A program made the translations under genes and the position numbers. The notes beneath the pieces were generated by a model. It searched no databases. It was not told the origin of the DNA and saw only the letters and a program-made list of their open reading frames with translations. Below are positions 42,168 to 48,804 of a DNA stretch of 64,000 bases, one piece after another. The DNA is taken from NCBI GenBank assembly GCA_902492935.1, contig CABUNJ010000011.1, positions 1 through 64,000 on the forward strand. The letters run 5' to 3'. This stretch comes from an uncultured Collinsella sp. GTDB lineage: Bacteria; Actinomycetota; Coriobacteriia; Coriobacteriales; Coriobacteriaceae. Positions within the stretch are counted from its first letter, which is position 1, and every line of letters begins with the position of its first letter.

Positions 42168-44513
42168 ATGGAAACGCTTGAACGCAACGAGTGGGCAGAC
42201 GTTGCCCAACTAGTCGAGATCACGAGCGATGCTGTCATAATCTGCGAGCTTGACGGAACCATTCTGCATTTGAATAATCGCTTACTTGGTTTGATGTGCG
42301 AGGAACGTGCCGACGTCATCGGTGGAGATGTTAAAGACGTCCTGTACTCGTCCGCTTTTGAACGTGCGACGGAACATCGTCTGCCATTTGAAACTGATGG
42401 CTCCGAGAACGAACTGATGCTCAAGCTGAGTGACGGCTCTTTTATCCCCGTCTTGGTTCGTGCGGGCTCCGTAACGCCTCCGCGCATCTTTGGGCGCCGC
42501 GCACCACGTGTCCTGGTGGCGCTTCACAGTATCGAGGAACAGTATTCTCACGACCGTCAACTCAAGCGTGCGTTATCGGAGCTTAGAGTGGCGAACAAGC
42601 GTCTCTCTGGCACGCTCTCGGTCATTATGAGCACCGTGGGTTTCGATGAGCTACCCAGCCTGCTTGATACCGTTTTAAATCAGCTCGTCGGAACGCTCGA
42701 TGCTTCTGGAGCTGCGATTTATTTTTCGGAGAGCGGCGGTTTTAAGCTACGCGGTGTTTCCAAGGAGCTGTACGACAGCTACCTGCCCGAGTTTTTGCCG
42801 TATGGCGCGGGTATCCCGACGTATGTGCTCCGCGAGTCTCGTGCCTGTCGCCTTTCGATTCAGCAGGACCTTGAGGGCGACAGGGTCGCCTCGGGTATGT
42901 TCATGGACCTGGATAATCGTTCTAAGCATCTGCTGCGCGTGCAGGATATGCCTCCGTATCGCAGCGAGATCTGCCTTCCCGTGTTTTACGGTACGCAGAT
43001 CCTTGGCGTGCTGGAAGTTGGTTGGAAGCGCCCTCAGGCACCGCTCGCCTATGACGTTAACGTACTCGAGGTCATTTGCGATTACCTGTCTATCCAGCTA
43101 GTCGGTATGGCATCGAGCCTTCGCTCTCGTCGCACGGCCGAGCTTGGCCGCTCGCTCAATGTCTTACGTGATGAGTTGTTTACCTTTCTAGACGATTCCG
43201 CCGCGGCTACCCAGGCTATATCGTCCGAGATCTGCAATATGCTCAACTGCCATTTTTGCCCTGTTGAGTATGACGCCGGTCTGGACTCCTATGTCATAGA
43301 TTTTGAAGGCGGCAGTCGCGTTGCTTTGCCGGACGATCCCGAGAAGCTTTTCTTTTCTACGACGGCGCCAGCGGCACGTCTGGGATCTGGCCCTGATGGC
43401 TTTGAAGCATCTGTTTTGGGCGGTACGAGTGCCGAGGACCTCAAACACGTCCGTATAACTCGCGTTGACGAATCGATGCCTATGGGAGGCTGGCTTAGGG
43501 CGCATGGCCTGCCTTGCCAGGGCCTCTACGTCGACTCCGGCATCGAGGCGGGGCGTCCGCGCTCTGAGGGTGATGGCAAGCACAGCAACGACGCGATTGT
43601 TCCTGCTTCTGTTGCGAAGGGCCCGACGACGCGCGCGCTGCTGCTTCGTGATGGCAGTCAAGAGCCGATTGATGACCTTGAATATGACTACTTGGTGCAT
43701 TTAGCGCACGACTTTGAGCTGATCTACGAAGGCGAATCTCAAAAGCGCGAAGAGCGTCATATCGCTCAGACGCTTCAGATTGGCATGAGAAATTCGCTTG
43801 GTGACGTTCCGGGCATCGCAACCGATTCGGTATACCTATCGGCAACGAATTCCGCGTTGGTCGGCGGTGACTTCTATACGCTTGTCCGTCTTCCCGATGA
43901 TTGCGCTGTAATGATTTTGGGCGATGTTTCCGGCAAAGGAATCGAGGCGGCGTCGATGTCAGCGCTCGTCAAGACGGCGCTGACGGCCTATGCCTGGGAG
44001 GGTGCGGGGCCTGCCCGCATGGCCCGCTCGCTCAATAGCATGCTCATGGGCTTTTCGAGGGTCGAGACGTTTGTGACGGCGTTTATCGCCAAGATCGATC
44101 TTAAGGCGGGTCGCGCTACCTATTGCTCAGCGGGACATCCTCCCACTATGGTCATTAGGCCGTCGTCGAAGCCGTTTGGCAGCGGCGAGACCTGCGGGGG
44201 AGAAGTGGAGCTCCTTGGGTGTCAATCGGGCGTGATCGGTGCCTTTGAGAGCATGGTGTACGAGACAGGCGTGTTTACGTTCGCTCCTGGTGACATGCTA
44301 TTTATGTATACCGACGGAACGATTGAAGCACGTGATCGCTCGGGTGCTTTCTTTGGCGAACAGCGCCTTCGCGACCTTCTGCTCTCTGTCTCGGGTGAGG
44401 GCGTATCGGGAATCTGCGGTAAGGTCTTGGGCGAGCTTGATCGCTTTACCGAGTCGGCGCTGGACGATGACATCGCGCTGGTCTCCCTTGAGTTTTTACG
44501 GGGTCGATCGTAG
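42168..44513 (+). CDS. PAS-GAF-PP2C phosphatase (RsbU/SpoIIE family)
   Basis: Ser/Thr phosphatase that would dephosphorylate an anti-sigma-factor antagonist in a partner-switching pathway. The 781-residue protein has an N-terminal PAS domain (about 10-120), a short coiled linker, a GAF domain (about 150-310), a poorly conserved middle region and a C-terminal SpoIIE/PP2C domain (about 535-775) with VGGDFYTLVRL, ILGDVSGKGIEAASMSA, YCSAGHPPTMVI and LFMYTDGTIEARD. These hold the metal-binding Asp residues. ATG 42168 is preferred over GTG 42156 because GTGAGG sits at good spacing. No membrane segments, so it senses a cytosolic signal. The next gene encodes its probable substrate. Confidence 0.9.
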   Translation: METLERNEWADVAQLVEITSDAVIICELDGTILHLNNRLLGLMCEERADVIGGDVKDVLYSSAFERATEHRLPFETDGSENELMLKLSDGSFIPVLVRAGSVTPPRIFGRRAPRVLVALHSIEEQYSHDRQLKRALSELRVANKRLSGTLSVIMSTVGFDELPSLLDTVLNQLVGTLDASGAAIYFSESGGFKLRGVSKELYDSYLPEFLPYGAGIPTYVLRESRACRLSIQQDLEGDRVASGMFMDLDNRSKHLLRVQDMPPYRSEICLPVFYGTQILGVLEVGWKRPQAPLAYDVNVLEVICDYLSIQLVGMASSLRSRRTAELGRSLNVLRDELFTFLDDSAAATQAISSEICNMLNCHFCPVEYDAGLDSYVIDFEGGSRVALPDDPEKLFFSTTAPAARLGSGPDGFEASVLGGTSAEDLKHVRITRVDESMPMGGWLRAHGLPCQGLYVDSGIEAGRPRSEGDGKHSNDAIVPASVAKGPTTRALLLRDGSQEPIDDLEYDYLVHLAHDFELIYEGESQKREERHIAQTLQIGMRNSLGDVPGIATDSVYLSATNSALVGGDFYTLVRLPDDCAVMILGDVSGKGIEAASMSALVKTALTAYAWEGAGPARMARSLNSMLMGFSRVETFVTAFIAKIDLKAGRATYCSAGHPPTMVIRPSSKPFGSGETCGGEVELLGCQSGVIGAFESMVYETGVFTFAPGDMLFMYTDGTIEARDRSGAFFGEQRLRDLLLSVSGEGVSGICGKVLGELDRFTESALDDDIALVSLEFLRGRS

Positions 44514-44594
44514 GCCGCGACGCTTGACGGGCAAAATCTGCGCAGTTGCAGATACGTATGCATCGAGCGAGCTCTTTTGGGGAACCATGGTCGT

Positions 44595-45341
44595 ATGAAT
44601 GAGTGGAATGACATAGCGGTTTTGACGCCACCGGGCGATGTCGACATCGCCTCGGTGTCCGCGCTGCGCCGACGGTTGGATAATTTGATCGACCGTGGCG
44701 TGCGTCGTGTTGTCATCAATTGCCAGGCCGTGGGCTTTATCGACTCGACGGGTTTGGCGTTTTTGCTTACACGTGCCAGAGAACTCATGAGGCGAGAGGG
44801 CCTGCTTTCGCTCGTTAACGCCTCCGATGAGGTCATTCGCTTTTTGGAGATTGCCCGACTTGTCGACATCCTTCATGTTGCGGGTCCGGCGCGTGAGTCG
44901 ATTCCCGCCATCCCGGTGGGAGAGTTGCCACGATGGAGCAAGAGCATCGAAGTGCAGCGAGGCATCGAGAATCTCCCGTATTATCGGCACCGTGTGGCCG
45001 AGCTTCTCGAATCACTTCCCCTGAGGCGTGATGAACGTTATGACGTCGCATTGGCGCTGGGGGAGGCATTGGGTAACGCGTATGACCATGCGGGCGGTGT
45101 CGGCTGCAACCTGACGGTTCAGGCCTACGGGGACCGTGTTGTGCTCGAGGTGCTTGATCGGGGCGCTGGCTATTCTATCGATGGGGCGAGCGAGCCGGTG
45201 GCATCCGAGGAACGCGGACGTGGTATCAAGCTTATGCGCATGCTCGTCGATAATGTGGAGGTTGCCCGTCGCACGGATGGCGCCGGCACACGCGTTCGGA
45301 TGGTGAAGCTGTTTAGCTCGACATTGGAATCGTGCGCTTAG
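44595..45341 (+). CDS. Fused STAS antagonist and HATPase anti-sigma kinase (RsbV-RsbW-like)
   Basis: A 248-residue protein joins two partners normally encoded separately. Residues about 1-100 are a STAS domain, with the phosphorylatable Ser in GFIDSTGLAFLL. Residues about 112-245 are a GHKL ATPase of the RsbW/SpoIIAB type, with the N box ALGEALGNAYDHAGG, G1 box DRGAGYS and G2 box RGRGIKLMRMLVDNVE. Together with the upstream PP2C phosphatase it forms a compact switch. No sigma factor gene is nearby, so the output is unknown; the target could be something other than a sigma factor. ATG 44595 is preferred over an upstream TTG at 44577. Confidence 0.87.
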   Translation: MNEWNDIAVLTPPGDVDIASVSALRRRLDNLIDRGVRRVVINCQAVGFIDSTGLAFLLTRARELMRREGLLSLVNASDEVIRFLEIARLVDILHVAGPARESIPAIPVGELPRWSKSIEVQRGIENLPYYRHRVAELLESLPLRRDERYDVALALGEALGNAYDHAGGVGCNLTVQAYGDRVVLEVLDRGAGYSIDGASEPVASEERGRGIKLMRMLVDNVEVARRTDGAGTRVRMVKLFSSTLESCA

Positions 45342-45386
45342 CGCCTTGGGCTGACATGATTTCCCTGCGTGAACTTGCATTGAACA

Positions 45387-45434
45387 ACTTTTTTGAAAAA
45401 AGTACTTGCGTCTTTTGGACAACTCGCGTAAATT
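45387..45434 (+). promoter_or_regulatory. tRNA-Gly/Cys/Gly promoter with upstream palindrome
   Basis: Palindrome ACTTTTTTGAAAAAAGT (45387-45403), then after 2 bp TTGCGT (45406-45411), 17-bp spacer, TAAATT (45429-45434). Transcription would start just before the first tRNA-Gly. Confidence 0.75.
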
Positions 45435-45446
45435 AATAACCCGCAA

Positions 45447-45522
45447 GCGGACATGGCTCAGTTGGTAGAGCACAACCTTGCCAAGGTTGGGGTCGCGGGT
45501 TCGAGCCCCGTTGTCCGCTCCA
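45447..45522 (+). tRNA. tRNA-Gly (anticodon GCC), copy 1
   Basis: Acceptor GCGGACA/TGTCCGC, anticodon stem CAACC/GGTTG with loop TTGCCAA, T-loop GTTCGAG, discriminator T and encoded CCA. Identical to copies at 45673 and 47959. Confidence 0.96.
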
Positions 45523-45532
45523 TTGCATTTCC

Positions 45533-45555
45533 GGACCGTTTAGGCGGTCCTTTTT
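45533..45555 (+). terminator. Hairpin between tRNA-Gly and tRNA-Cys
   Basis: GGACCG (45533-45538) with CGGTCC (45545-45550), then five further T before tRNA-Cys begins at 45557. It looks like a terminator but sits inside the tRNA cluster, so it may serve as a processing signal. Confidence 0.6.
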
Positions 45556-45556
45556 C

Positions 45557-45630
45557 GGCGAAGTGGCCAAGTGGTAAGGCAGAGGCCTGCAAAGCCTTTA
45601 CCCCCGGTTCGAATCCGGGCTTCGCCTCCA
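45557..45630 (+). tRNA. tRNA-Cys (anticodon GCA)
   Basis: Acceptor GGCGAAG/CTTCGCC, anticodon stem AGGC/GCCT with loop CTGCAAA, T-loop GTTCGAA, discriminator T and encoded CCA at 45628-45630. Confidence 0.95.
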
Positions 45631-45640
45631 GGCAACATCC

Positions 45641-45664
45641 GGGCGCTCCGGCGCCCGTTTTGTT
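45641..45664 (+). terminator. Hairpin after tRNA-Cys
   Basis: GGGCGC (45641-45646) with GCGCCC (45651-45656), then GTTTTGTTTT. Terminator-like, before the second tRNA-Gly. Confidence 0.65.
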
Positions 45665-45672
45665 TTACATAT

Positions 45673-45748
45673 GCGGACATGGCTCAGTTGGTAGAGCACA
45701 ACCTTGCCAAGGTTGGGGTCGCGGGTTCGAGCCCCGTTGTCCGCTCCA
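45673..45748 (+). tRNA. tRNA-Gly (anticodon GCC), copy 2
   Basis: Same 76-nt sequence as copy 1, including CCA. No clear own promoter, so probably cotranscribed with copy 1 and tRNA-Cys. Confidence 0.96.
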
Positions 45749-45756
45749 ACTATCTT

Positions 45757-45783
45757 ACGCGGTTCTAACGAACCGCGTTTTTT
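45757..45783 (+). terminator. Terminator of the tRNA-Gly/Cys/Gly cluster
   Basis: Perfect 9-bp stem ACGCGGTTC (45757-45765) with GAACCGCGT (45770-45778), loop TAAC, followed by TTTTTG. Confidence 0.9.
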
Positions 45784-46084
45784 GTTGACGCTGCGCGAGC
45801 CCCGGGCACCCCATCTTGCCCCTCAATCGTCGGTCGCGTACATAAAGTACGCTTCCCTCCTCTTTCGCGGCAACCTGGGGCACCCGGAGCCCGCTCGCTG
45901 TCGTGGCCGGGGGAGTGGGTCTTCCGTTCTTTTCATTAATCGGTCGATTCGTCCCAGGAGGCTCGAACCCGAAAGGGAGCGAACATTTTGGGACGTGGCT
46001 GTGGCGTTGTTTGCCGCGAATGTCCGCTTTGGGCGTATTATCGTGGGCATCTCGCAAAACCTCGTTGCAAGGGAGGCGCACCCC
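45784..46084. other. Spacer before the GH13 gene, with an imperfect foldback
   Basis: No gene supported. At 45794-45897 the ends are partly complementary (CGGGCACCCCA near 45802-45812 opposite TGGGGCACCCGG near 45876-45887), with a central 6-bp hairpin GCGTAC/GTACGC (45836-45841, 45847-45852). It resembles the large foldbacks elsewhere in this window, but the arms are imperfect. The rest is leader for the GH13 gene. Confidence 0.5.
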
Positions 46085-47818
46085 ATGGCTACAGAAAAGT
46101 CCTCTTCTCGCTCATGGATGTCCGATGCCGCGATCTATCAGATCTACCCGCGCTCGTTTAAGGATTCGACTGGTTCGGGTCTGGGCGATATCGCGGGCAT
46201 TACCCAGAAGATGGACTATCTTGAGCGCCTGGGTATCGAGGCCATCTGGCTGAGCCCGTTTTACCCATCGCCTCTTGTCGATGGCGGCTATGATGTGGCG
46301 GACTACTGCGATGTCGACCCACGTCTCGGCTCGCTTGACGACTTCGATGACATGATCGCTGCCGCTCACGCACACGGCATCAAGGTCATCGTCGACATCG
46401 TGCCCAACCATTCATCCAACCAGCACCCCTGGTTCAAAGCCGCTCTTGCCGCCGGCCCCGGATCGTCCGAGCGCGCCCGTTATATCTTCCGCGATGGTCG
46501 CGGCGAGCATGGCGAACTGCCTCCCACCAATTGGAATGCCAACTTTGGCGGCCCCGCCTGGACGCGTGTTGCGGACGGTCAGTGGTATCTGCACATGTTT
46601 ACGCCCGAGCAGCCGGACTTTGACTGGTCATGCCCCGAGGTTCACGCGTTCTTTTGCGACGTCCTGGCGTTTTGGAGCGATCGGGGCGTCGATGGCTTTC
46701 GCATTGATGTGGCGCAGGGTCTCGCCAAGGATCTCGACCGCGATGACCTCGACCGGTGGCATCTCGCCGAGTGCGATGACATGGTTGACGACGGCACCCA
46801 TCCGCTGTGGGACCGCAACGAGGTCCACGAGATCTATCGCGAGTGGCGCCGCGTGTTCGACCGCTATGATCCACCGCGCAGCGCCGTTGCCGAGGCGTGG
46901 GTGCTGCCCGAGCGCCAGTATCTCTACGCGCGTCCCAGCGAGCTTGGTCAGACATTCAACTTTGAGTTCGCCAAGGCCACTTGGACCTATGATGACATGC
47001 ACGCTGCAATCGAGGAGGGCTTGAAGGCAGCTATCGAATCCGATTCCGCCTCGACCTGGGTACTCTCCAACCACGACGTGCCGCGCGTGGCGACGCGCTA
47101 TGCCCTGCCGCAAATCAAGGCGACGCGCTACCACCAGATTGTGCTCGACTGGCTCTTGCGTGACGGGTCGTCTTATGACGAGGACCGTGAACTCGGCGAG
47201 CGCCGCGCGCGGGCAGCCCTTTTGCTTGAGTTGGCGCTTCCGGGCTCGGCATACGTGTATCAGGGTGAGGAGCTCGGCCTTTTTGAGGTGGCTGATATCC
47301 CGTGGGCTGCACTCGAAGATCCCAGTGCGACCAATACGCACGGACCGAAGCGCGAGAAGGGGCGCGACGGCTGTCGTGTGCCCCTGCCGTGGGTGGCGGC
47401 GGACGATCCCGCGCATGGCGGATCGTTTGGGTTTTCGCCGGCGGACGCCGATGCGGCGCCCCATCTGCCGCAGCCTGCATGGTTTTCCGATTACGCTGCC
47501 GATAGGGAAGAGGCGGACCCGACATCGATGCTTGCGCTCTATCGTGACGCCCTCTGGCTGCGGCGCAAGCTGCGCGGGTGCGCCAACGATCTTGCGTGGC
47601 TCGATCTTGACGGGCGCACCGGTCTTGCGGATGGTGCCGAGGGCGCTGAAGGCGGTGTCATCGCCTATCGCCGCGACAACGGCTGGGCGTGTGTGACGAA
47701 CTTCGGTGCAGCACCCGTGGAACTGCCGGCGGGCAGGGTCCTGCTCACCTCATCACCGCTTACAGACGGCAAGCTCGCGCAGGACAGCTCTGCCTGGATT
47801 ATGCTCGGTGAGATGTAG
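46085..47818 (+). CDS. GH13 alpha-glucosidase
   Basis: Cytosolic alpha-glucosidase or oligo-1,6-glucosidase that releases glucose from maltose-type oligosaccharides. The 577-residue protein has the GH13 regions DIVPNHSS (I), GFRIDVAQ (II, nucleophile Asp), AVAEAWVL (III, acid/base Glu) and LSNHDVPR (IV, transition-state Asp), and a C-terminal beta domain. No signal peptide. The frame opens upstream at 45704 across the tRNA-Gly gene, but ATG 46085 with AAGGGAGG upstream is the natural start. GH13 subfamily cannot be fixed from sequence alone; subfamily 30-like is likely. Confidence 0.9.
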   Translation: MATEKSSSRSWMSDAAIYQIYPRSFKDSTGSGLGDIAGITQKMDYLERLGIEAIWLSPFYPSPLVDGGYDVADYCDVDPRLGSLDDFDDMIAAAHAHGIKVIVDIVPNHSSNQHPWFKAALAAGPGSSERARYIFRDGRGEHGELPPTNWNANFGGPAWTRVADGQWYLHMFTPEQPDFDWSCPEVHAFFCDVLAFWSDRGVDGFRIDVAQGLAKDLDRDDLDRWHLAECDDMVDDGTHPLWDRNEVHEIYREWRRVFDRYDPPRSAVAEAWVLPERQYLYARPSELGQTFNFEFAKATWTYDDMHAAIEEGLKAAIESDSASTWVLSNHDVPRVATRYALPQIKATRYHQIVLDWLLRDGSSYDEDRELGERRARAALLLELALPGSAYVYQGEELGLFEVADIPWAALEDPSATNTHGPKREKGRDGCRVPLPWVAADDPAHGGSFGFSPADADAAPHLPQPAWFSDYAADREEADPTSMLALYRDALWLRRKLRGCANDLAWLDLDGRTGLADGAEGAEGGVIAYRRDNGWACVTNFGAAPVELPAGRVLLTSSPLTDGKLAQDSSAWIMLGEM

Positions 47819-47899
47819 GGACCTCTTGCGGCGAGTTTGCGTTTGCCTGCGCCTTCCGTGGTGCTGATGCCTTCATGAGGTTTGCGAGGGCGTCGCAAA

Positions 47900-47946
47900 A
47901 CTTTTCAAAAAAAGTTCTTGCATAGGATGCGGGCATCACGTAAGAT
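47900..47946 (+). promoter_or_regulatory. tRNA-Gly/Val promoter with upstream palindrome
   Basis: ACTTTTCAAAAAAAGT (47900-47915), then 2 bp later TTGCAT (47918-47923), 17-bp spacer, TAAGAT (47941-47946). Third instance of the tRNA-promoter palindrome. Confidence 0.75.
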
Positions 47947-47958
47947 TAATCCTCGTAA

Positions 47959-48034
47959 GCGGACATGGCTCAGTTGGTAGAGCACAACCTTGCCAAGGTT
48001 GGGGTCGCGGGTTCGAGCCCCGTTGTCCGCTCCA
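47959..48034 (+). tRNA. tRNA-Gly (anticodon GCC), copy 3
   Basis: Identical to the copies at 45447 and 45673, with encoded CCA. Cotranscribed with tRNA-Val 3 bp downstream. Confidence 0.96.
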
Positions 48035-48037
48035 TTT

Positions 48038-48112
48038 GGGCGTTTAGCTCAGGGGGAGAGCGCTTCCCTGACACGGAAGAGGTCAGAAGTTCAAATCTTC
48101 TAACGCCCACCA
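48038..48112 (+). tRNA. tRNA-Val (anticodon GAC)
   Basis: Acceptor GGGCGTT (48038-48044) with AACGCCC (48102-48108), anticodon stem CTTCC/GGAAG with loop CTGACAC, T-loop GTTCAAA, discriminator A and encoded CCA. Confidence 0.95.
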
Positions 48113-48120
48113 AATGTTCG

Positions 48121-48156
48121 CAGCTCAGAGGCTATGTCTCTGGGCTGTTTTGTTTT
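48121..48156 (+). terminator. Terminator after tRNA-Val
   Basis: A 10-bp stem CAGCTCAGAG (48121-48130) with CTCTGGGCTG (48138-48147), one G-U pair, then TTTTGTTTT. Confidence 0.85.
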
Positions 48157-48160
48157 GGTT

Positions 48161-48205
48161 GCCAAATGTGTCGCCAAATACGTCACCAAATACGTCACCA
48201 AATTT
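48161..48205. repeat. Short tandem repeats just downstream of tRNA-Val
   Basis: About four imperfect 12-bp units of the form (C)GTCACCAAATA, read as GTGTCGCCAAATAC, GTCACCAAATAC, GTCACCAAAT. In one frame they encode SPNTSPN. The place after a tRNA 3' end would suit the remnant of an integrated element, but no integrase or second att copy is visible. Confidence 0.5.
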
Positions 48206-48531
48206 CGAGTTTTTTGATCTTCCGGGATGCTTCTCAGTAGTCATCCGAGGAAACTCTCATCTTCTCCGTTTGCATGCACATATCTTTCTAGGATTCGTGC
48301 CGCGGTTGCACGAGGCTCGGCAAGGCACGACCGCAACATGTTGGTCAAGCATAATCTTTTGGATTCTTTTGGCGTGAGCGGCTTGGTTTTGGTAGGATTT
48401 GTCAGCGGCTTGACTAAGGGGGTTTTATAACTGCCATGCAGGTAGTCGTGTTGATAACGTTTTACCGACTTGCCAAGAACCCCTCATAATTAATGCGTCT
48501 GCAAAATGACTAATTGCTTTGACCTGCTAAA
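48206..48531. other. Gene-free stretch between tRNA-Val and the nrdD promoter
   Basis: Only short overlapping open frames without ribosome-binding sites or family resemblance. Composition is more AT-rich than the neighbours. Nothing further recognised. Confidence 0.4.
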
Positions 48532-48581
48532 ACACTATATATTGTGTTTGACCTAAAAAAAGAATACAGGATATAGATGCG
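48532..48581 (+). promoter_or_regulatory. nrdD promoter with NrdR boxes
   Basis: ACACTATATATTGTGT (48532-48547) is a perfect match to the NrdR box consensus. It directly precedes the -35 TTGACC (48548-48553); -10 TATAGA is at 48572-48577 (18-bp spacer). A degenerate second box, ACAGGATATAGATGCG (48566-48581), overlaps the -10. Repression of nrdD by NrdR-ATP/dATP is expected from the known family; the second box is an inference. Confidence 0.85.
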
Positions 48582-48583
48582 TC

Positions 48584-48804
48584 TTTGTCGTATGATAGAT
48601 GGCGGACAGAGAACGAAGACCTTGTTCGTCCCATTTGGACACGCCTTTGAGCCGCTTGTTCGGCCGCGAGGATTGTCCGCATGAGGACCTATGGTTTATC
48701 GAGAACACAGATTGCGCGACGGCGCCGCAAGACAGGGGCAAGCCCTGCCGAGCATCGTTTGGCTCTGAAACGCAATGAGACTACGACGTGAAAGAGGCAA
48801 GAGG
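48584..48804 (+). other. Long nrdD leader with possible three-way junction
   Basis: About 220 nt of leader. GCGGACA (48602-48608) pairs with TGTCCGC (48674-48680) and encloses hairpins GAAC/GTTC (48611-48614, 48624-48627) and GCCG/CGGC (48651-48654, 48661-48664). No known riboswitch class recognised; could be incidental. Confidence 0.35.

Noticed and set aside
45704..46084. Upstream extension of the GH13 frame by 127 codons
   Set aside because: It would start inside a tRNA-Gly gene and run through its terminator. The conserved protein starts at 46085 with a good ribosome-binding site.
48114..48430. Short overlapping plus-strand frames after tRNA-Val
   Set aside because: They include the tRNA terminator and tandem repeats, lack ribosome-binding sites and show no recognisable domain.
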